Shown piece by piece: positions 1-7,800 of a DNA stretch of 64,000 nucleotides. The DNA comes from a bacterium (lineage in GTDB: Bacteria > CAIWAD01). Numbering within the stretch: position 1 is the first letter of the stretch; every line of letters begins with the position of its first letter. A model generated the notes under the pieces. The model searched no databases. It saw nothing but the letters and a program-made list of their open reading frames with translations, and was not told where the DNA came from. The position numbers were made by a program, and so were the translations under genes. The DNA lies in assembly GCA_030685015.1 (NCBI GenBank), contig JAUXWS010000041.1, positions 42,478 through 106,477 on the forward strand, read 5' to 3'.

Positions 1-2
1 AG

Positions 3-1388
3 CTGTGCCGCCTCAAGGACCGCTTCGCCGGCCTGGCCTGGGGGCGTGCCGACATGGCCCTGATGTGGGAATCCTGGTACCAGGACCGGCGGGAGCGGGT
101 CTGGCGGCTGGATCCCCGTTCCGGCCGCCGCACACTTCTGCTGGAGCGCAACAGCGAGGACGCCTGGACGGAGCCGGGCCGGCCGCAAATGGTGCGCAGC
201 AGCCAGGGGCGAAGCGTGCTGCGCTTTTCACCGGATGGTCGCCACATCTATTGGAGCGGACGGGGAGTCGGCCCCGAGGGGGTGCGACCATACCTGGATC
301 GCATGACCTTGCGCGATGGTGCGCGGGAGCGGATCTGGCAATGCCGCGATCCATGGTACGAGTCCCTTCAAGCCATGCTCGACGACAAGGGGGACCGCCT
401 GCTGGTCAGCCGCGAGTCGCGGGACACACCGGAAAACACCTGGCTGCTGGAGCGGCCCGCCCGGGGCGCGAAGCGACCACGCGAATCGGGCGATTACCAG
501 GCGCGGCAACTGACCCGCCACGAGGATCCGGCGCCCGTCCTGGCCGGCCTGCAGAAGGAGATCCTGCGCTACCAGCGGAGCGACGGGGTGGACCTGTCGG
601 CCACGCTTTACCTGCCGCCGGGCTACCGTCGCGGGGTGGACCCACCGCTGCCCGCGTTGTTCTGGGTCTATCCGCGGGAGTTCAAGTCGCGGGAGGCGGC
701 CGGGCGGGTCACATCGTCGGAGTTCACCTTCAGCCGGCCCGCCGGCATCTCGGTGCTCTTCCTGTTGACGCAGGGATATGCCGTGGTGGCGGATCCCACC
801 CTGCCCATCCTGGGGGAAGAGGGGGCCAAGGCCAACGACACCTATCTGGAACAACTGGCGGCCGGCGCCCGCGCCGCCGTGGAGCATGTGGCCAGCCTGG
901 GCGTGATCGACACCTCGCGCCTGGCCATCGGCGGCCACAGTTATGGCGCATTCACGGCGGCCAATCTGCTGGCGCACACCGGGTTGTTCCGCACGGCCCT
1001 CTGCCGCAGTGGAGCCTACAACCGCACCTTGACGCCCTTCGGCTTCCAGGGCGAGGATCGCAATCTGTGGGAGGCGCCCGAGACCTACCTGGCCATGTCC
1101 CCCTTTCTCGCCGCGGATCGCATCACGAGGCCCATTCTGCTGGTGCACGGCATGGAGGATCCCAATTCGGGGACCTATCCCATGCAGAGCGACCGCTTCT
1201 ACGATGCGCTGAAGGGACTGGGGGCCACCGTGCGGCTGGTCCGCCTGCCGGCCGAGGGGCATGACTACCGCGCCAGGGAGACGGTGGGGCACGTGCATTG
1301 GGAAACGATCGCCTGGTGCGACCGTTATCTCAAGGGCGTGATTGACGCGGGCGACGGCGACGCCTCCGCGGCCCGCCCAGGGGATTGA
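3..1388 (+). CDS. S9 family (prolyl oligopeptidase-type) peptidase, 5' truncated by window edge
   Basis: The reading frame is open from base 3 to the TGA at 1386-1388, so the gene begins outside the window. The last ~250 residues form an alpha/beta hydrolase domain of S9 serine peptidases: the nucleophile elbow GGHSYGAF (Ser codon 939-941), the acid loop HGMEDPNSG and the histidine in EGHDYR. The part before it is what remains of the N-terminal propeller (WYQDRRERVWRLDPRSG-type strands). These enzymes cleave peptides or acylaminoacyl substrates, usually in the periplasm. Any signal peptide would lie upstream of the window. Subfamily not resolved. Confidence 0.9.
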   Translation: MCRLKDRFAGLAWGRADMALMWESWYQDRRERVWRLDPRSGRRTLLLERNSEDAWTEPGRPQMVRSSQGRSVLRFSPDGRHIYWSGRGVGPEGVRPYLDRMTLRDGARERIWQCRDPWYESLQAMLDDKGDRLLVSRESRDTPENTWLLERPARGAKRPRESGDYQARQLTRHEDPAPVLAGLQKEILRYQRSDGVDLSATLYLPPGYRRGVDPPLPALFWVYPREFKSREAAGRVTSSEFTFSRPAGISVLFLLTQGYAVVADPTLPILGEEGAKANDTYLEQLAAGARAAVEHVASLGVIDTSRLAIGGHSYGAFTAANLLAHTGLFRTALCRSGAYNRTLTPFGFQGEDRNLWEAPETYLAMSPFLAADRITRPILLVHGMEDPNSGTYPMQSDRFYDALKGLGATVRLVRLPAEGHDYRARETVGHVHWETIAWCDRYLKGVIDAGDGDASAARPGD

Positions 1389-1415
1389 TGGTCCGCGCCG
1401 CGGACCGGCTCAGGC

Positions 1416-1628
1416 TCAGGTGAAGCCGCCCCCGCCGCCACAGGAGGAGGTGACGACCCCGCCCCGCAGGGGTGAACCGTGGACGGCGCTGGCGAAGGAG
1501 GCGCCGCTGCGGACGACGCGATCGTGGCCGCACTGCTCACAGCGGAGCGCATCGTCCCGCTGCGAGACGGGGCGGAGAAGTTCCAGTTCGCGCCCGCAAT
1601 CCGGGCAGTGGTAGACATAGAGAGGCAT
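1416..1628 (-). CDS. FmdB-type zinc ribbon protein
   Basis: 70-residue protein beginning MPLYVYHCPDCG, the hallmark start of the FmdB regulatory-protein family, with two CxxC knuckles (CPDC and CEQC) forming one zinc ribbon and a Gly/Ser-rich tail ending SSCGGGGGFT. An AGGAG stands a few bases before the ATG at 1626-1628, which fixes the start; the frame stays open further upstream but without family similarity. The family is widespread and usually called a putative regulator, though its molecular role is not established. It is divergent from the membrane protein at 1709. Confidence 0.9.
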   Translation of the reverse strand: MPLYVYHCPDCGRELELLRPVSQRDDALRCEQCGHDRVVRSGASFASAVHGSPLRGGVVTSSCGGGGGFT

Positions 1629-1708
1629 TGCGGTCTCCTGCCAATTGGCTGCTGCACGGCCTAAGAATAATAAACACCATGAAATATTTCCAAGCGAAAG
1701 GGACTTAG

Positions 1709-2065
1709 ATGGAGTGGATCCTGCACGTGGCCGGCTTGATGCTGTGGCTGGGCGGGCTGATGGCCGCCGGCCTGCTGCGAGGGCCCGAGCAACCCGGCCA
1801 GTCCTCCACCCAGCGACGACTGTTGGTGGCCCTGGCCTGGCCCGGATTCGCCCTGGTCCTGTTGACGGGCCTGGGGCTCCTCTTCCGTTCGGGTGGCGCC
1901 ATGGCATCCGACGGCTGGTTTCATGTCAAGATGACCCTTGTGCTCATCCTCCTGGCCCTGCAGATCCTGATGGCCGGCGGTCGACTGCGAGGCGCTTGGG
2001 TGACACCCGTGGTGGGGGCCGTGGCCCTGGGGGCGATCTTCCTGGCTCGAACCAAGCCCTTCTAG
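1709..2065 (+). CDS. Four-helix membrane protein, CopD/HemJ-like
   Basis: 118 residues that are almost entirely hydrophobic, with four likely membrane segments (about 3-22, 38-60, 68-88, 95-113). The N-terminal HVAGLMLWLGG and the WFHVK motif before the third segment resemble CopD and HemJ-type proteins, in which the histidines bind metal or haem. This is a similarity of pattern only; the exact family is uncertain. Its TAG stop (2063-2065) overlaps the stop of the convergent SDR gene on the other strand. The start at 1709 is chosen because the first membrane segment follows directly. Confidence 0.6.
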   Translation: MEWILHVAGLMLWLGGLMAAGLLRGPEQPGQSSTQRRLLVALAWPGFALVLLTGLGLLFRSGGAMASDGWFHVKMTLVLILLALQILMAGGRLRGAWVTPVVGAVALGAIFLARTKPF

Positions 2066-2108
2066 GAGTTTTTCGGGCTTGGACCCTCGAGGGGATCCGC
2101 TCCCATGG
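2062..2108. repeat. Dispersed 47-bp repeat, copy 1
   Basis: This segment matches 21682-21728 at about three quarters of positions, with an identical core CGGGCTTGGACC followed by TCGA, GGGAT and CGC blocks in the same order. Both copies begin CTAG and both lie at or just beyond the 3' end of a minus-strand gene. Here the copy overlaps the SDR stop codon and encodes its last residues. Confidence 0.6.
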
Positions 2109-2847
2109 GCGTCGACGCCAGGGGTCTGATCCAATGCCGCCCGCCGTCCACCGTCAGAATCTCGCCCGTGACGAAACGGGCTCCCAGCAGGTAGTCCAGG
2201 GCGCGGATCAATTCCGACGGCGAACCAACCCCGGCCGTCAGGCGCAAGGCCTCGACCCGCCGGTATGCCTCCGGGGCATTCTCGGGCGGAAGGATGAAGC
2301 CCGGCGCGATCCCGTTCACCCGCACATCAGGAGCCAGCTCCCTGGCCAAGGCCACCGTCGCATGGCCCAGCGCCTGCTTGCTGAGCGCGTATGGCAGATA
2401 GCCCGGCCAGTGCAGCTCCGCTCCGGCGTCCAGCATGGTGACCACCAATCCCCCCGCCTTGGCCAGGGCGGGGGCCAGATCCCTTGTCAACAGAAGCGGA
2501 GTCTTGACGTGCAGGGCGAAGAGGCCGTCAAACAGCGCGTCGTCCAAGTCGGCCAATCGGGCGTGGGGGAAGATAGACGCGTTGTGGATGAGCAAGTCCA
2601 GGGGGCGGTCGGCCAGAAGGGTCCACGCCTGTCGCGTCAGTGACTGGCGTCCGGTGCTTGTGCCCAGGTCGGCCTGCAGCAAGGTGACGCGGGCCGGCGC
2701 CAGGTCCCGGGCCAGAGCCTCGGCATCCTCCCGCGAGCGGCTCCAGTGCAGCAGCACGTCCCATCCGGCGGTGGCCAGATGGCGCGAGTAGGCGGCGCCC
2801 ACACGGCGGGCGCCGCCGGTGATGAGGGCGATGGGCGCGTTGTCCAT
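2062..2847 (-). CDS. SDR family oxidoreductase, pteridine reductase/FolM-like
   Basis: 261-residue short-chain dehydrogenase. The cofactor motif TGGARRVG with a following basic LHWSRSR segment suggests NADPH, and the NAG motif appears as HNAS. The catalytic region is LDAGAELHW...YLPYALSK: an Asp stands where most SDRs have Ser, while Tyr and Lys are kept. That Asp-Tyr-Lys pattern is characteristic of pteridine reductase (PTR1) and FolM dihydromonapterin reductase, so reduction of a pterin is the best guess. The ATG at 2845-2847 follows AAGGAT. After the usual SDR end (DGGRHWIRP) there is a ~19-residue tail ending ADPLEGPSPKNS that is encoded by a dispersed repeat. Confidence 0.85.
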   Translation of the reverse strand: MDNAPIALITGGARRVGAAYSRHLATAGWDVLLHWSRSREDAEALARDLAPARVTLLQADLGTSTGRQSLTRQAWTLLADRPLDLLIHNASIFPHARLADLDDALFDGLFALHVKTPLLLTRDLAPALAKAGGLVVTMLDAGAELHWPGYLPYALSKQALGHATVALARELAPDVRVNGIAPGFILPPENAPEAYRRVEALRLTAGVGSPSELIRALDYLLGARFVTGEILTVDGGRHWIRPLASTPMGADPLEGPSPKNS

Positions 2848-3052
2848 GCGGGATCCTTTCCGTCGATTGGACATGAGGCGGCCAAGTGGTCTGGGCGGCG
2901 ACGACGGCGACAAGCTAGTGAGACGCAGGGGCGCACGGGCCGATGGAGGCCAAGAGGAATGGTGGCGATCCGGATGGAAGGAGGGCATATTGAGCAAGCG
3001 ACCCGCCCAGGGTTGGCCCTTCGTTCTCACGCAGACCCTTGGACTGGAGACA

Positions 3053-3104
3053 ACCCTGGGACAGAGAGACATCCCGTACCGGGATGTCCACCCCTCAGGG
3101 GTGG
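3053..3104. repeat. REP-like double hairpin, copy A
   Basis: ACCCTGGGACA is followed by a perfect 9-bp inverted repeat GACATCCCG-TAC-CGGGATGTC (3068-3088) and a second hairpin CCACCCC-TCA-GGGGTGG (3088-3104). The first hairpin and its ACCCTGGGACA leader recur at 13874-13910. The element ends 57 bp before the Y1 transposase start, the arrangement seen for REP elements and RAYT genes. Confidence 0.55.
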
Positions 3105-3161
3105 TTGCTTGGTGCCAGGGTCGGCCGCAGGCCCACCCTGGCGCACATGCAAGGAGACGAG

Positions 3162-3617
3162 ATGCCTCAATCGCTTGCCGCCACCTATCTGCACTTGCTC
3201 TTTTCCACCAAGTGTTGCCAGCCCTTTCTCCAGGACGTGGAAACCCGCCAGGCCACCCATCGTTTCCTGCGCGGCATGTCCCGGCGGCTGGGATGCCCCG
3301 TTCTTGCCGTGGGCGGCGCGGCTGACCACGTCCATCTGCTGTCCCGCTTCAGCCGCGTCATCAGCCAGGCGGATTGGGTCAAGGAGTTGAAGCGCTGCTC
3401 CCATCTTTGGCTGGTGGACCGCCAATTGGTGCAGCGCGGATTCGCTTGGCAGAACGGCTACCTCAGCTTCTCCGTCAGCCACTCCCGGCTTGAGGATGTC
3501 CGCGCCTTCCTTCGCGGACAGGAGGCCCGCCACCGCAATCAGGGCTTCCAGGAGGAGGCACGCCGCTTGTTGATCCTGCACGACATGCGCTGGGACGAGC
3601 GCTTCCTCTGGGATTGA
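3162..3617 (+). CDS. Y1 (HUH) transposase, REP-associated/IS200-like
   Basis: 151 residues, the normal size of a single-domain IS200/RAYT-type transposase. The N-terminal ATYLHLLFSTK strand, the HUH metal site DHVHLL (H56, H58) and the C-terminal QNGYLSFSVS segment with candidate nucleophile Tyr100 followed by the QEARHRNQ helix are all family features. An AAGGAG six bases before the ATG supports the start. Enzymes of this family cut and rejoin single-stranded hairpin ends; the stand-alone gene next to a pair of hairpins fits a domesticated RAYT. No second transposase gene (tnpB) is present. It appears intact. Confidence 0.85.
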   Translation: MPQSLAATYLHLLFSTKCCQPFLQDVETRQATHRFLRGMSRRLGCPVLAVGGAADHVHLLSRFSRVISQADWVKELKRCSHLWLVDRQLVQRGFAWQNGYLSFSVSHSRLEDVRAFLRGQEARHRNQGFQEEARRLLILHDMRWDERFLWD

Positions 3618-3701
3618 TCAGAACGCCCCCCTCCGCTCCCCTCCCGCCGGCCCCTTTCCTACCTTGATCGCGCCGACCATCAAGCTGAGCAAGAGGATCC
3701 C

Positions 3702-5255
3702 ATGGATCGTGATCTGGCCTCCATCCAGGAAGTCCGGGAGATGTTGACGGCAGCCCGTGCCGCCGCCGACCAGTTCAAGCACTTCAGCCAGGACCAGGTG
3801 GACCGCGTCGTCCAGGCGATGGCGACGGCCGCGCTGAACAACGCCAAGCGCCTGGCCCGCATGGCCCACGAGGAAACGGGCTTCGGCCGCATCGAGGACA
3901 AGACGACCAAGAACGTCTTCTGCTCGAAGAACCTGATGGACTACGTGGGGCCGCTGAGAACCTGTGGCGTCATCGCCCACGACGAGCGGCGGCGCATCCA
4001 CGAGATCGCCGTGCCCATGGGCATCGTGGCGGCACTCATTCCCTGCACCAATCCCACCTCGACGGCCATCTTCAAGTCGATCATCTCGCTGAAGAGCCGC
4101 AACGCCATTGTGATGAGTCCGCACCCCAAGGCCCGGGGCTGCATCCTGGAGACCACCCGCCTGCTGCACGACGCCGCCAGCGCCGTGGGCGCGCCGCGCA
4201 GCCTGGTCCAATGCATGACCCTGCCCACCCTGGATGGTACCCAGGAGCTGATGCGCCACAAGCTCACCAGCGTCATCCTGGCCACCGGCGGCAGCGACAT
4301 GGTGCGGGCCGCCTACAGCGCCGGCAAGCCCGCCTACGGCGTGGGTCCGGGCAACGTGCCGGCCTATGTGGATCGCACGGCGGACGTGGGCAAGGCGGCG
4401 CGCGACATCGTGGCCGGCAAGAGCTTCGATTGGGGCACCGTCTGCGCCAGCGAGCAGAGTGTGGTGGCGGACCGGCCCATTGCCGGCAAGCTGATGGAGG
4501 AGATGCGCCGGGCGGGCGCCCACTTCTGCACAGCCGAGGAGAAGGCCAAACTGCAGGCCGTGATGGTGGACAAACGCGGCAAGATCAACGCCGAGATCGT
4601 GGGGCGCAGCCCGCAACACATCGGCGGCCTGGCCGGGATCAAGGTGCCGCCCGCCGTGCGCGCCCTGGTCGTCCTGCTGGACGAGGTGGGCGTGAAGGAT
4701 CCCCTCTCCTGCGAGAAGCTCAGCCCCGTGCTTGGCTTCTACGTGGTGGACGGCTGGAAGTCCGGCTGCGACCTCAGCGTGCGCATCCTCGAGTACGGCG
4801 GCGTGGGGCACACCTTCGCCATCCACTGCCTGGATCCCGACATCGTGATGGAGTTCGGACTGCACAAGCCGGCCTTCCGCATCATCGTCAACTCGCCGGC
4901 CACCCACGGCGCCATCGGCTACACGACCGGCCTGACACCCAGCATGACCCTGGGTCCGGGCACCTGGGGCGGCAGCATCACCAGCGACAACGTGGGGCCG
5001 CTCAACCTCGTCAACATCAAGCGCGTCGCCTGGGAGACCAATCCCCTGGAGGGCGCCACCCCGGGCGCCGCCACCAAGTGGGGTTACGACGAGCAATACC
5101 GCTACCGGCCCAGGGAGGAGGTCGCCCGGGCCAACGCCGAGAAGGCCGCCGGTGCAACGACAACCACCGCTTCGCGCACCGAAGCGCCCCAGTACGGCAA
5201 AAGCGGGATGAGCGACGAGGAGATCGACCGCATCGTCAAGGAATTCAAGGGCTGA
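3702..5255 (+). CDS. CoA-acylating aldehyde dehydrogenase (EutE/AdhE-N type) with C-terminal targeting-like helix
   Basis: 517 residues. The catalytic cysteine is C248 in FDWGTVCASEQSVV, as in the aldehyde domain of AdhE and in EutE/PduP-like enzymes that convert an aldehyde, NAD+ and CoA to acyl-CoA. The cofactor loop ATGGSDMVRAAY and VGPGNVPAYVD are conserved. After the catalytic domain (to about 465) comes a low-complexity linker rich in Ala and Thr and then a 15-residue amphipathic helix, MSDEEIDRIVKEFKG, which looks like the encapsulation peptides of bacterial microcompartment enzymes. The PduL-like gene follows after 7 bp, so acyl-CoA would be passed to acyl phosphate. No shell-protein gene is in the window; the substrate is unknown. 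Confidence 0.9.
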   Translation: MDRDLASIQEVREMLTAARAAADQFKHFSQDQVDRVVQAMATAALNNAKRLARMAHEETGFGRIEDKTTKNVFCSKNLMDYVGPLRTCGVIAHDERRRIHEIAVPMGIVAALIPCTNPTSTAIFKSIISLKSRNAIVMSPHPKARGCILETTRLLHDAASAVGAPRSLVQCMTLPTLDGTQELMRHKLTSVILATGGSDMVRAAYSAGKPAYGVGPGNVPAYVDRTADVGKAARDIVAGKSFDWGTVCASEQSVVADRPIAGKLMEEMRRAGAHFCTAEEKAKLQAVMVDKRGKINAEIVGRSPQHIGGLAGIKVPPAVRALVVLLDEVGVKDPLSCEKLSPVLGFYVVDGWKSGCDLSVRILEYGGVGHTFAIHCLDPDIVMEFGLHKPAFRIIVNSPATHGAIGYTTGLTPSMTLGPGTWGGSITSDNVGPLNLVNIKRVAWETNPLEGATPGAATKWGYDEQYRYRPREEVARANAEKAAGATTTTASRTEAPQYGKSGMSDEEIDRIVKEFKG

Positions 5256-5262
5256 TCAGCCG

Positions 5263-6036
5263 GTGAGCCTCCACCCCCGCATCCGCGTCATCGGCCCGCG
5301 GGCCTTTCTTGGCCGGGAGCACGTCGTCCGGCTCTTCGGAGAGGACGCCCGGCTGGAGTTCGCAGCGTCGCTGGGTTTGCAGGCGGGCTTCCTGGCGCGG
5401 CAGGAAGTGGCCGCCGCCACGGCGCTGGGTCGCCTGTCCGGCATTCCCGTGGTGGGACCTCCCCAGGAGCCGGCCCGCCTGGAGTGCCCGCTGGGACTGG
5501 CGCGCCAGCTTGGCCTGGAACCGCCGGTGCGCCACAGCGGGGACGTGGAGGGCGCGCCCCGTGTCACCCTCATCGGACCGTGCGGCCACCTGGAGCTGGC
5601 GCAAGGCGTGATCAGCCTGACGCGCCGTCTGGAGTGCTCAGCGGACAACGCCCGGCGTCTGGGCCTGCTGGATGGCGATCGCGTGGTTTGCGCCGTGCGC
5701 AGCCACCAGCGGACGGATCTGCGGGAGGCCGTGCGCGATGGCATCCTGGGCGAAGTCTTCGTGCGCGTCTCCGCCGACTACGATCTGGAACTCCATCTGG
5801 ATACGGACGATGCCACAGCCCTTCGCATACAGGATGGCGACATGGCCCGCTTGCTGACAGCCGGGCGCAGCGGCCAGGGACCCGGCCATCTGCCGGTGGG
5901 GCGCCTGGTGGGCGAGGCCGAGGTGCGCGCCGCCCGGGAACAGGGCCTGCGCATCCGGGTCGTCCGCGGCATGCTGCTCACCCCCTCCGCCCGCGACCTG
6001 GGCCGTGCCTGGGACCTGCTGGACCTGGAGGAGTGA
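5263..6036 (+). CDS. PduL-like phosphate acyltransferase lacking the metal-binding HxH motifs
   Basis: 257 residues in two PduL-type halves. Conserved PduL stretches are GPPQEPARLE, the LGLEPPVRHSGD segment containing the phosphate-binding Arg, VTLIGPCG, and LELHLDTDD. PduL enzymes convert acyl-CoA and phosphate to acyl phosphate and normally bind two zinc ions through RHxHxS motifs in each half. Here the first reads PRAFLG (residues 12-17) and the second RRLECS (121-126), so both His pairs are lost. The GTG start lies 7 bp after the dehydrogenase stop, implying co-transcription. Either a catalytically altered or non-catalytic PduL relative; the family call is firm, the activity is not. Confidence 0.75.
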   Translation: MSLHPRIRVIGPRAFLGREHVVRLFGEDARLEFAASLGLQAGFLARQEVAAATALGRLSGIPVVGPPQEPARLECPLGLARQLGLEPPVRHSGDVEGAPRVTLIGPCGHLELAQGVISLTRRLECSADNARRLGLLDGDRVVCAVRSHQRTDLREAVRDGILGEVFVRVSADYDLELHLDTDDATALRIQDGDMARLLTAGRSGQGPGHLPVGRLVGEAEVRAAREQGLRIRVVRGMLLTPSARDLGRAWDLLDLEE

Positions 6037-6140
6037 GAGCCCGCGGCCCGTCCCACCGCACGTCCAGCCGTCGCCGCCATCCCTTGACATGTTGCGAGGG
6101 AGAAGATACTCTTGGGGCTTCGTGACCCGAGGTGAGGCAA

Positions 6141-6341
6141 ATGAAGAGCGACATGCCCTTCGGCAGGACCAATTACCTGCTGTTCCTGGCGGGCTGCGCA
6201 CTGCTGGCCGTTGGCTTCATCTGTGCCGCCCAGGGTCCCCATGACGGGTTCGTCTCTTTGACCCTGTCGCCCCTGCTGCTGATGCTGGCCTACCTGGTCG
6301 TGCTGCCGGCATCCATTCTTGTCCGGAGCAAGGGCGATTAG
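6141..6341 (+). CDS. DUF3098 small membrane protein
   Basis: 66-residue protein with the FGRTNYLLFLAGCALLAVGF segment typical of DUF3098, a two-helix membrane protein of Bacteroidota and relatives with no known function. Two membrane segments lie at about 12-29 and 38-58. A GAGGTGAGG precedes the ATG. The gene ends SKGD and its TAG stop (6339-6341) is inside the tRNA-Val gene, so the last codons are also the first ten bases of the tRNA. Confidence 0.8.
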   Translation: MKSDMPFGRTNYLLFLAGCALLAVGFICAAQGPHDGFVSLTLSPLLLMLAYLVVLPASILVRSKGD

Positions 6342-6405
6342 CTCAGTTGGTCAGAGCACCTGCTTTACACGCAGGGGGTCACTGGTTCGAGCCCAGTATC
6401 GCCCA
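6332..6405 (+). tRNA. tRNA-Val (anticodon TAC)
   Basis: The cloverleaf is complete: acceptor GGGCGAT pairs with ATCGCCC, the D arm is TAGCTCAGTTGG, the anticodon stem CCTGC/GCAGG encloses TTTACAC, and the T arm contains GGTTCGAGCC. CCA is not encoded. The 5' end overlaps the last codons of the DUF3098 gene. Confidence 0.95.
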
Positions 6406-6410
6406 TTGTC

Positions 6411-6484
6411 GGACCGGTAGTTCAATCGGTTAGAGCGCCAGCCTGTCACGCTGGAAGTTGCGAGTTCGAGTCTCGTCCGGTCCG
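6411..6484 (+). tRNA. tRNA-Asp (anticodon GTC)
   Basis: Acceptor GGACCGG pairs with CCGGTCC and the discriminator is G. The anticodon stem CCAGC/GCTGG encloses CTGTCAC and the T arm has GAGTTCGAGTC. It lies 5 bp after tRNA-Val, so the two are surely one transcript. Confidence 0.95.
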
Positions 6485-6491
6485 TTCCTCC

Positions 6492-6516
6492 AGCCCCCGC
6501 CCGTCGGGGGCTTTTT
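6492..6516 (+). terminator. Rho-independent terminator after the tRNA pair
   Basis: AGCCCCCG and CGGGGGCT form an 8-bp stem directly followed by TTTTT. Confidence 0.85.
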
Positions 6517-6692
6517 CACAATGGTCAGGAATCTTCGTCTCCAGCTCAATGCATTTGATTAGTCGACCGCGGGCCCGTTGACGCTCGGATGAAGTCATAG
6601 CCATCAAGTGCGGGCGGACACATGAATCACAGACAGGCAAGGGCCGCGGAGACCAGTGGCTTCCATTAACTGCACAGTTGATGGAGGCCGAC

Positions 6693-6896
6693 ATGACCGT
6701 CTACTTCCGCAACCCGCGCACTCACCGTGAACGGGCCACCTGTTTCGGCTCGATCTGGAACGACGCGGGAGTCCGTGTCCGCACCCGGGGCCGGCGGCGG
6801 CCCGGGCGCCTGCCCAACGACTACGACGACATCTGGAAGTTGACCAGCAAGTGCTGGAAGAATTACCGCCAGCATCAGTACCGCCAGCAGCGCTAA
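6693..6896 (+). CDS. Small basic hypothetical protein
   Basis: 67 residues, strongly basic, with GRLPNDYDDIWKLTSKCWKN before a QHQYRQQR end. The ATG is chosen because GGAGG stands five bases upstream. Similar short Arg-rich proteins with a central acidic D-x-Y-D-D patch and a W-K-x-x-R end occur in many bacteria, but I know of no function. It follows the tRNA terminator and so has its own transcript. Confidence 0.55.
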   Translation: MTVYFRNPRTHRERATCFGSIWNDAGVRVRTRGRRRPGRLPNDYDDIWKLTSKCWKNYRQHQYRQQR

Positions 6897-7044
6897 CCGG
6901 TGATGCGGTCCCGGCCCAGGACCGCGCGCGTTCCGTCAGCTTCCCGGCCCGGTCGCCATGGCCGGGGACCGCATGCCTGTGGGTGATCGGGCTTGTGCGT
7001 GACCCTGCCTGGATAGATGTTGTCCCCGCAAGGTCGACGAGGCG

Positions 7045-7164
7045 ATGCTCAAGCCGCCCGGGCGTCCGGACATCGACCAGCTGGAGCTCGTCGTCTTCAC
7101 TGGACAATTCCACGAAGTGGGGCCGTTCCTGGAGAAGGCCTTCGCCATAGGCAAAGAGCTTTGA
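7045..7164 (+). pseudogene. Possible gene remnant or 39-residue ORF
   Basis: The frame reads MLKPPGRPDIDQLELVVF and ends EKAFAIGKEL; it looks protein-like (amphipathic strand then helix) and stays open a little upstream without another start. It fills most of the 297-base gap 6897-7193, which otherwise shows nothing recognisable. There is no clear ribosome binding site. It could be the end of a decayed gene or a chance ORF. Confidence 0.25.
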
Positions 7165-7193
7165 GCCGGTCCGATGCAGCAGGGGGAGGCACC

Positions 7194-7634
7194 ATGAGCC
7201 GCGCCGATCACGCCGTGCAGCTGTTCCAGGGCGGGCATGCCTGTTCCCAGGCCGTCCTGCTTGCCTGGGCGGTAGAGCAGGGACTGGATCCGGCCCTGGC
7301 CGCGCGGCTGGCCGCCGGGCTGGGCGGCGGTATGCACCAGGGCGGCCTCTGCGGCGCGGCCAGCGGCGCTGTCCTGGTGCTGGGGCTGGTCCTGGGCGGC
7401 GAGGCCTGTGTCACAAAGGAAGGCCGTGAGCCGGTCTTCGCGGCGGTGGAAGAGTTCATGCGCCGGTTTCGTGAACGGGCGGGGTCCTTGGATTGCCCGG
7501 AGATCCTTGGTTGCGACCTGTGCTCGCCGGATGGCTTGGCGAAGGCCCGCGCGGAGGACCGCTTCGCCAGCATCTGCGAACCGGTGGTGCGGATCGCGGT
7601 GGAAATCCTGGAGGACGAACTCGCCCAGGGGTGA
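7194..7634 (+). CDS. C_GCAxxG_C_C family redox-type protein
   Basis: 146 residues matching the C_GCAxxG_C_C family: GGHACSQAVL near the N terminus, GGGMHQGGLCGAASGA, then CPEILGCDL and a last Cys in FASICEPV. These spaced cysteines are thought to bind metal or act in redox chemistry; members are often found near transport or electron-transfer genes, and no reaction is established. The ATG at 7194 has AGGGGGAGG ahead of it. Confidence 0.85.
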   Translation: MSRADHAVQLFQGGHACSQAVLLAWAVEQGLDPALAARLAAGLGGGMHQGGLCGAASGAVLVLGLVLGGEACVTKEGREPVFAAVEEFMRRFRERAGSLDCPEILGCDLCSPDGLAKARAEDRFASICEPVVRIAVEILEDELAQG

Positions 7635-7800
7635 CCCGCGCGTCCGTCGCTGCCACGTCCTCCGTCCACCGGCTCCGCCGGTTTTCCTTCCATCGGGTTC
7701 GGCCATGGGACATGTGGCGGACGCTTGGTATGCTCTGCCGTCCCCCGACACGGCCGTCACCACCAGAATCAGCAACACAATTCACAAGGAGACATCACGA

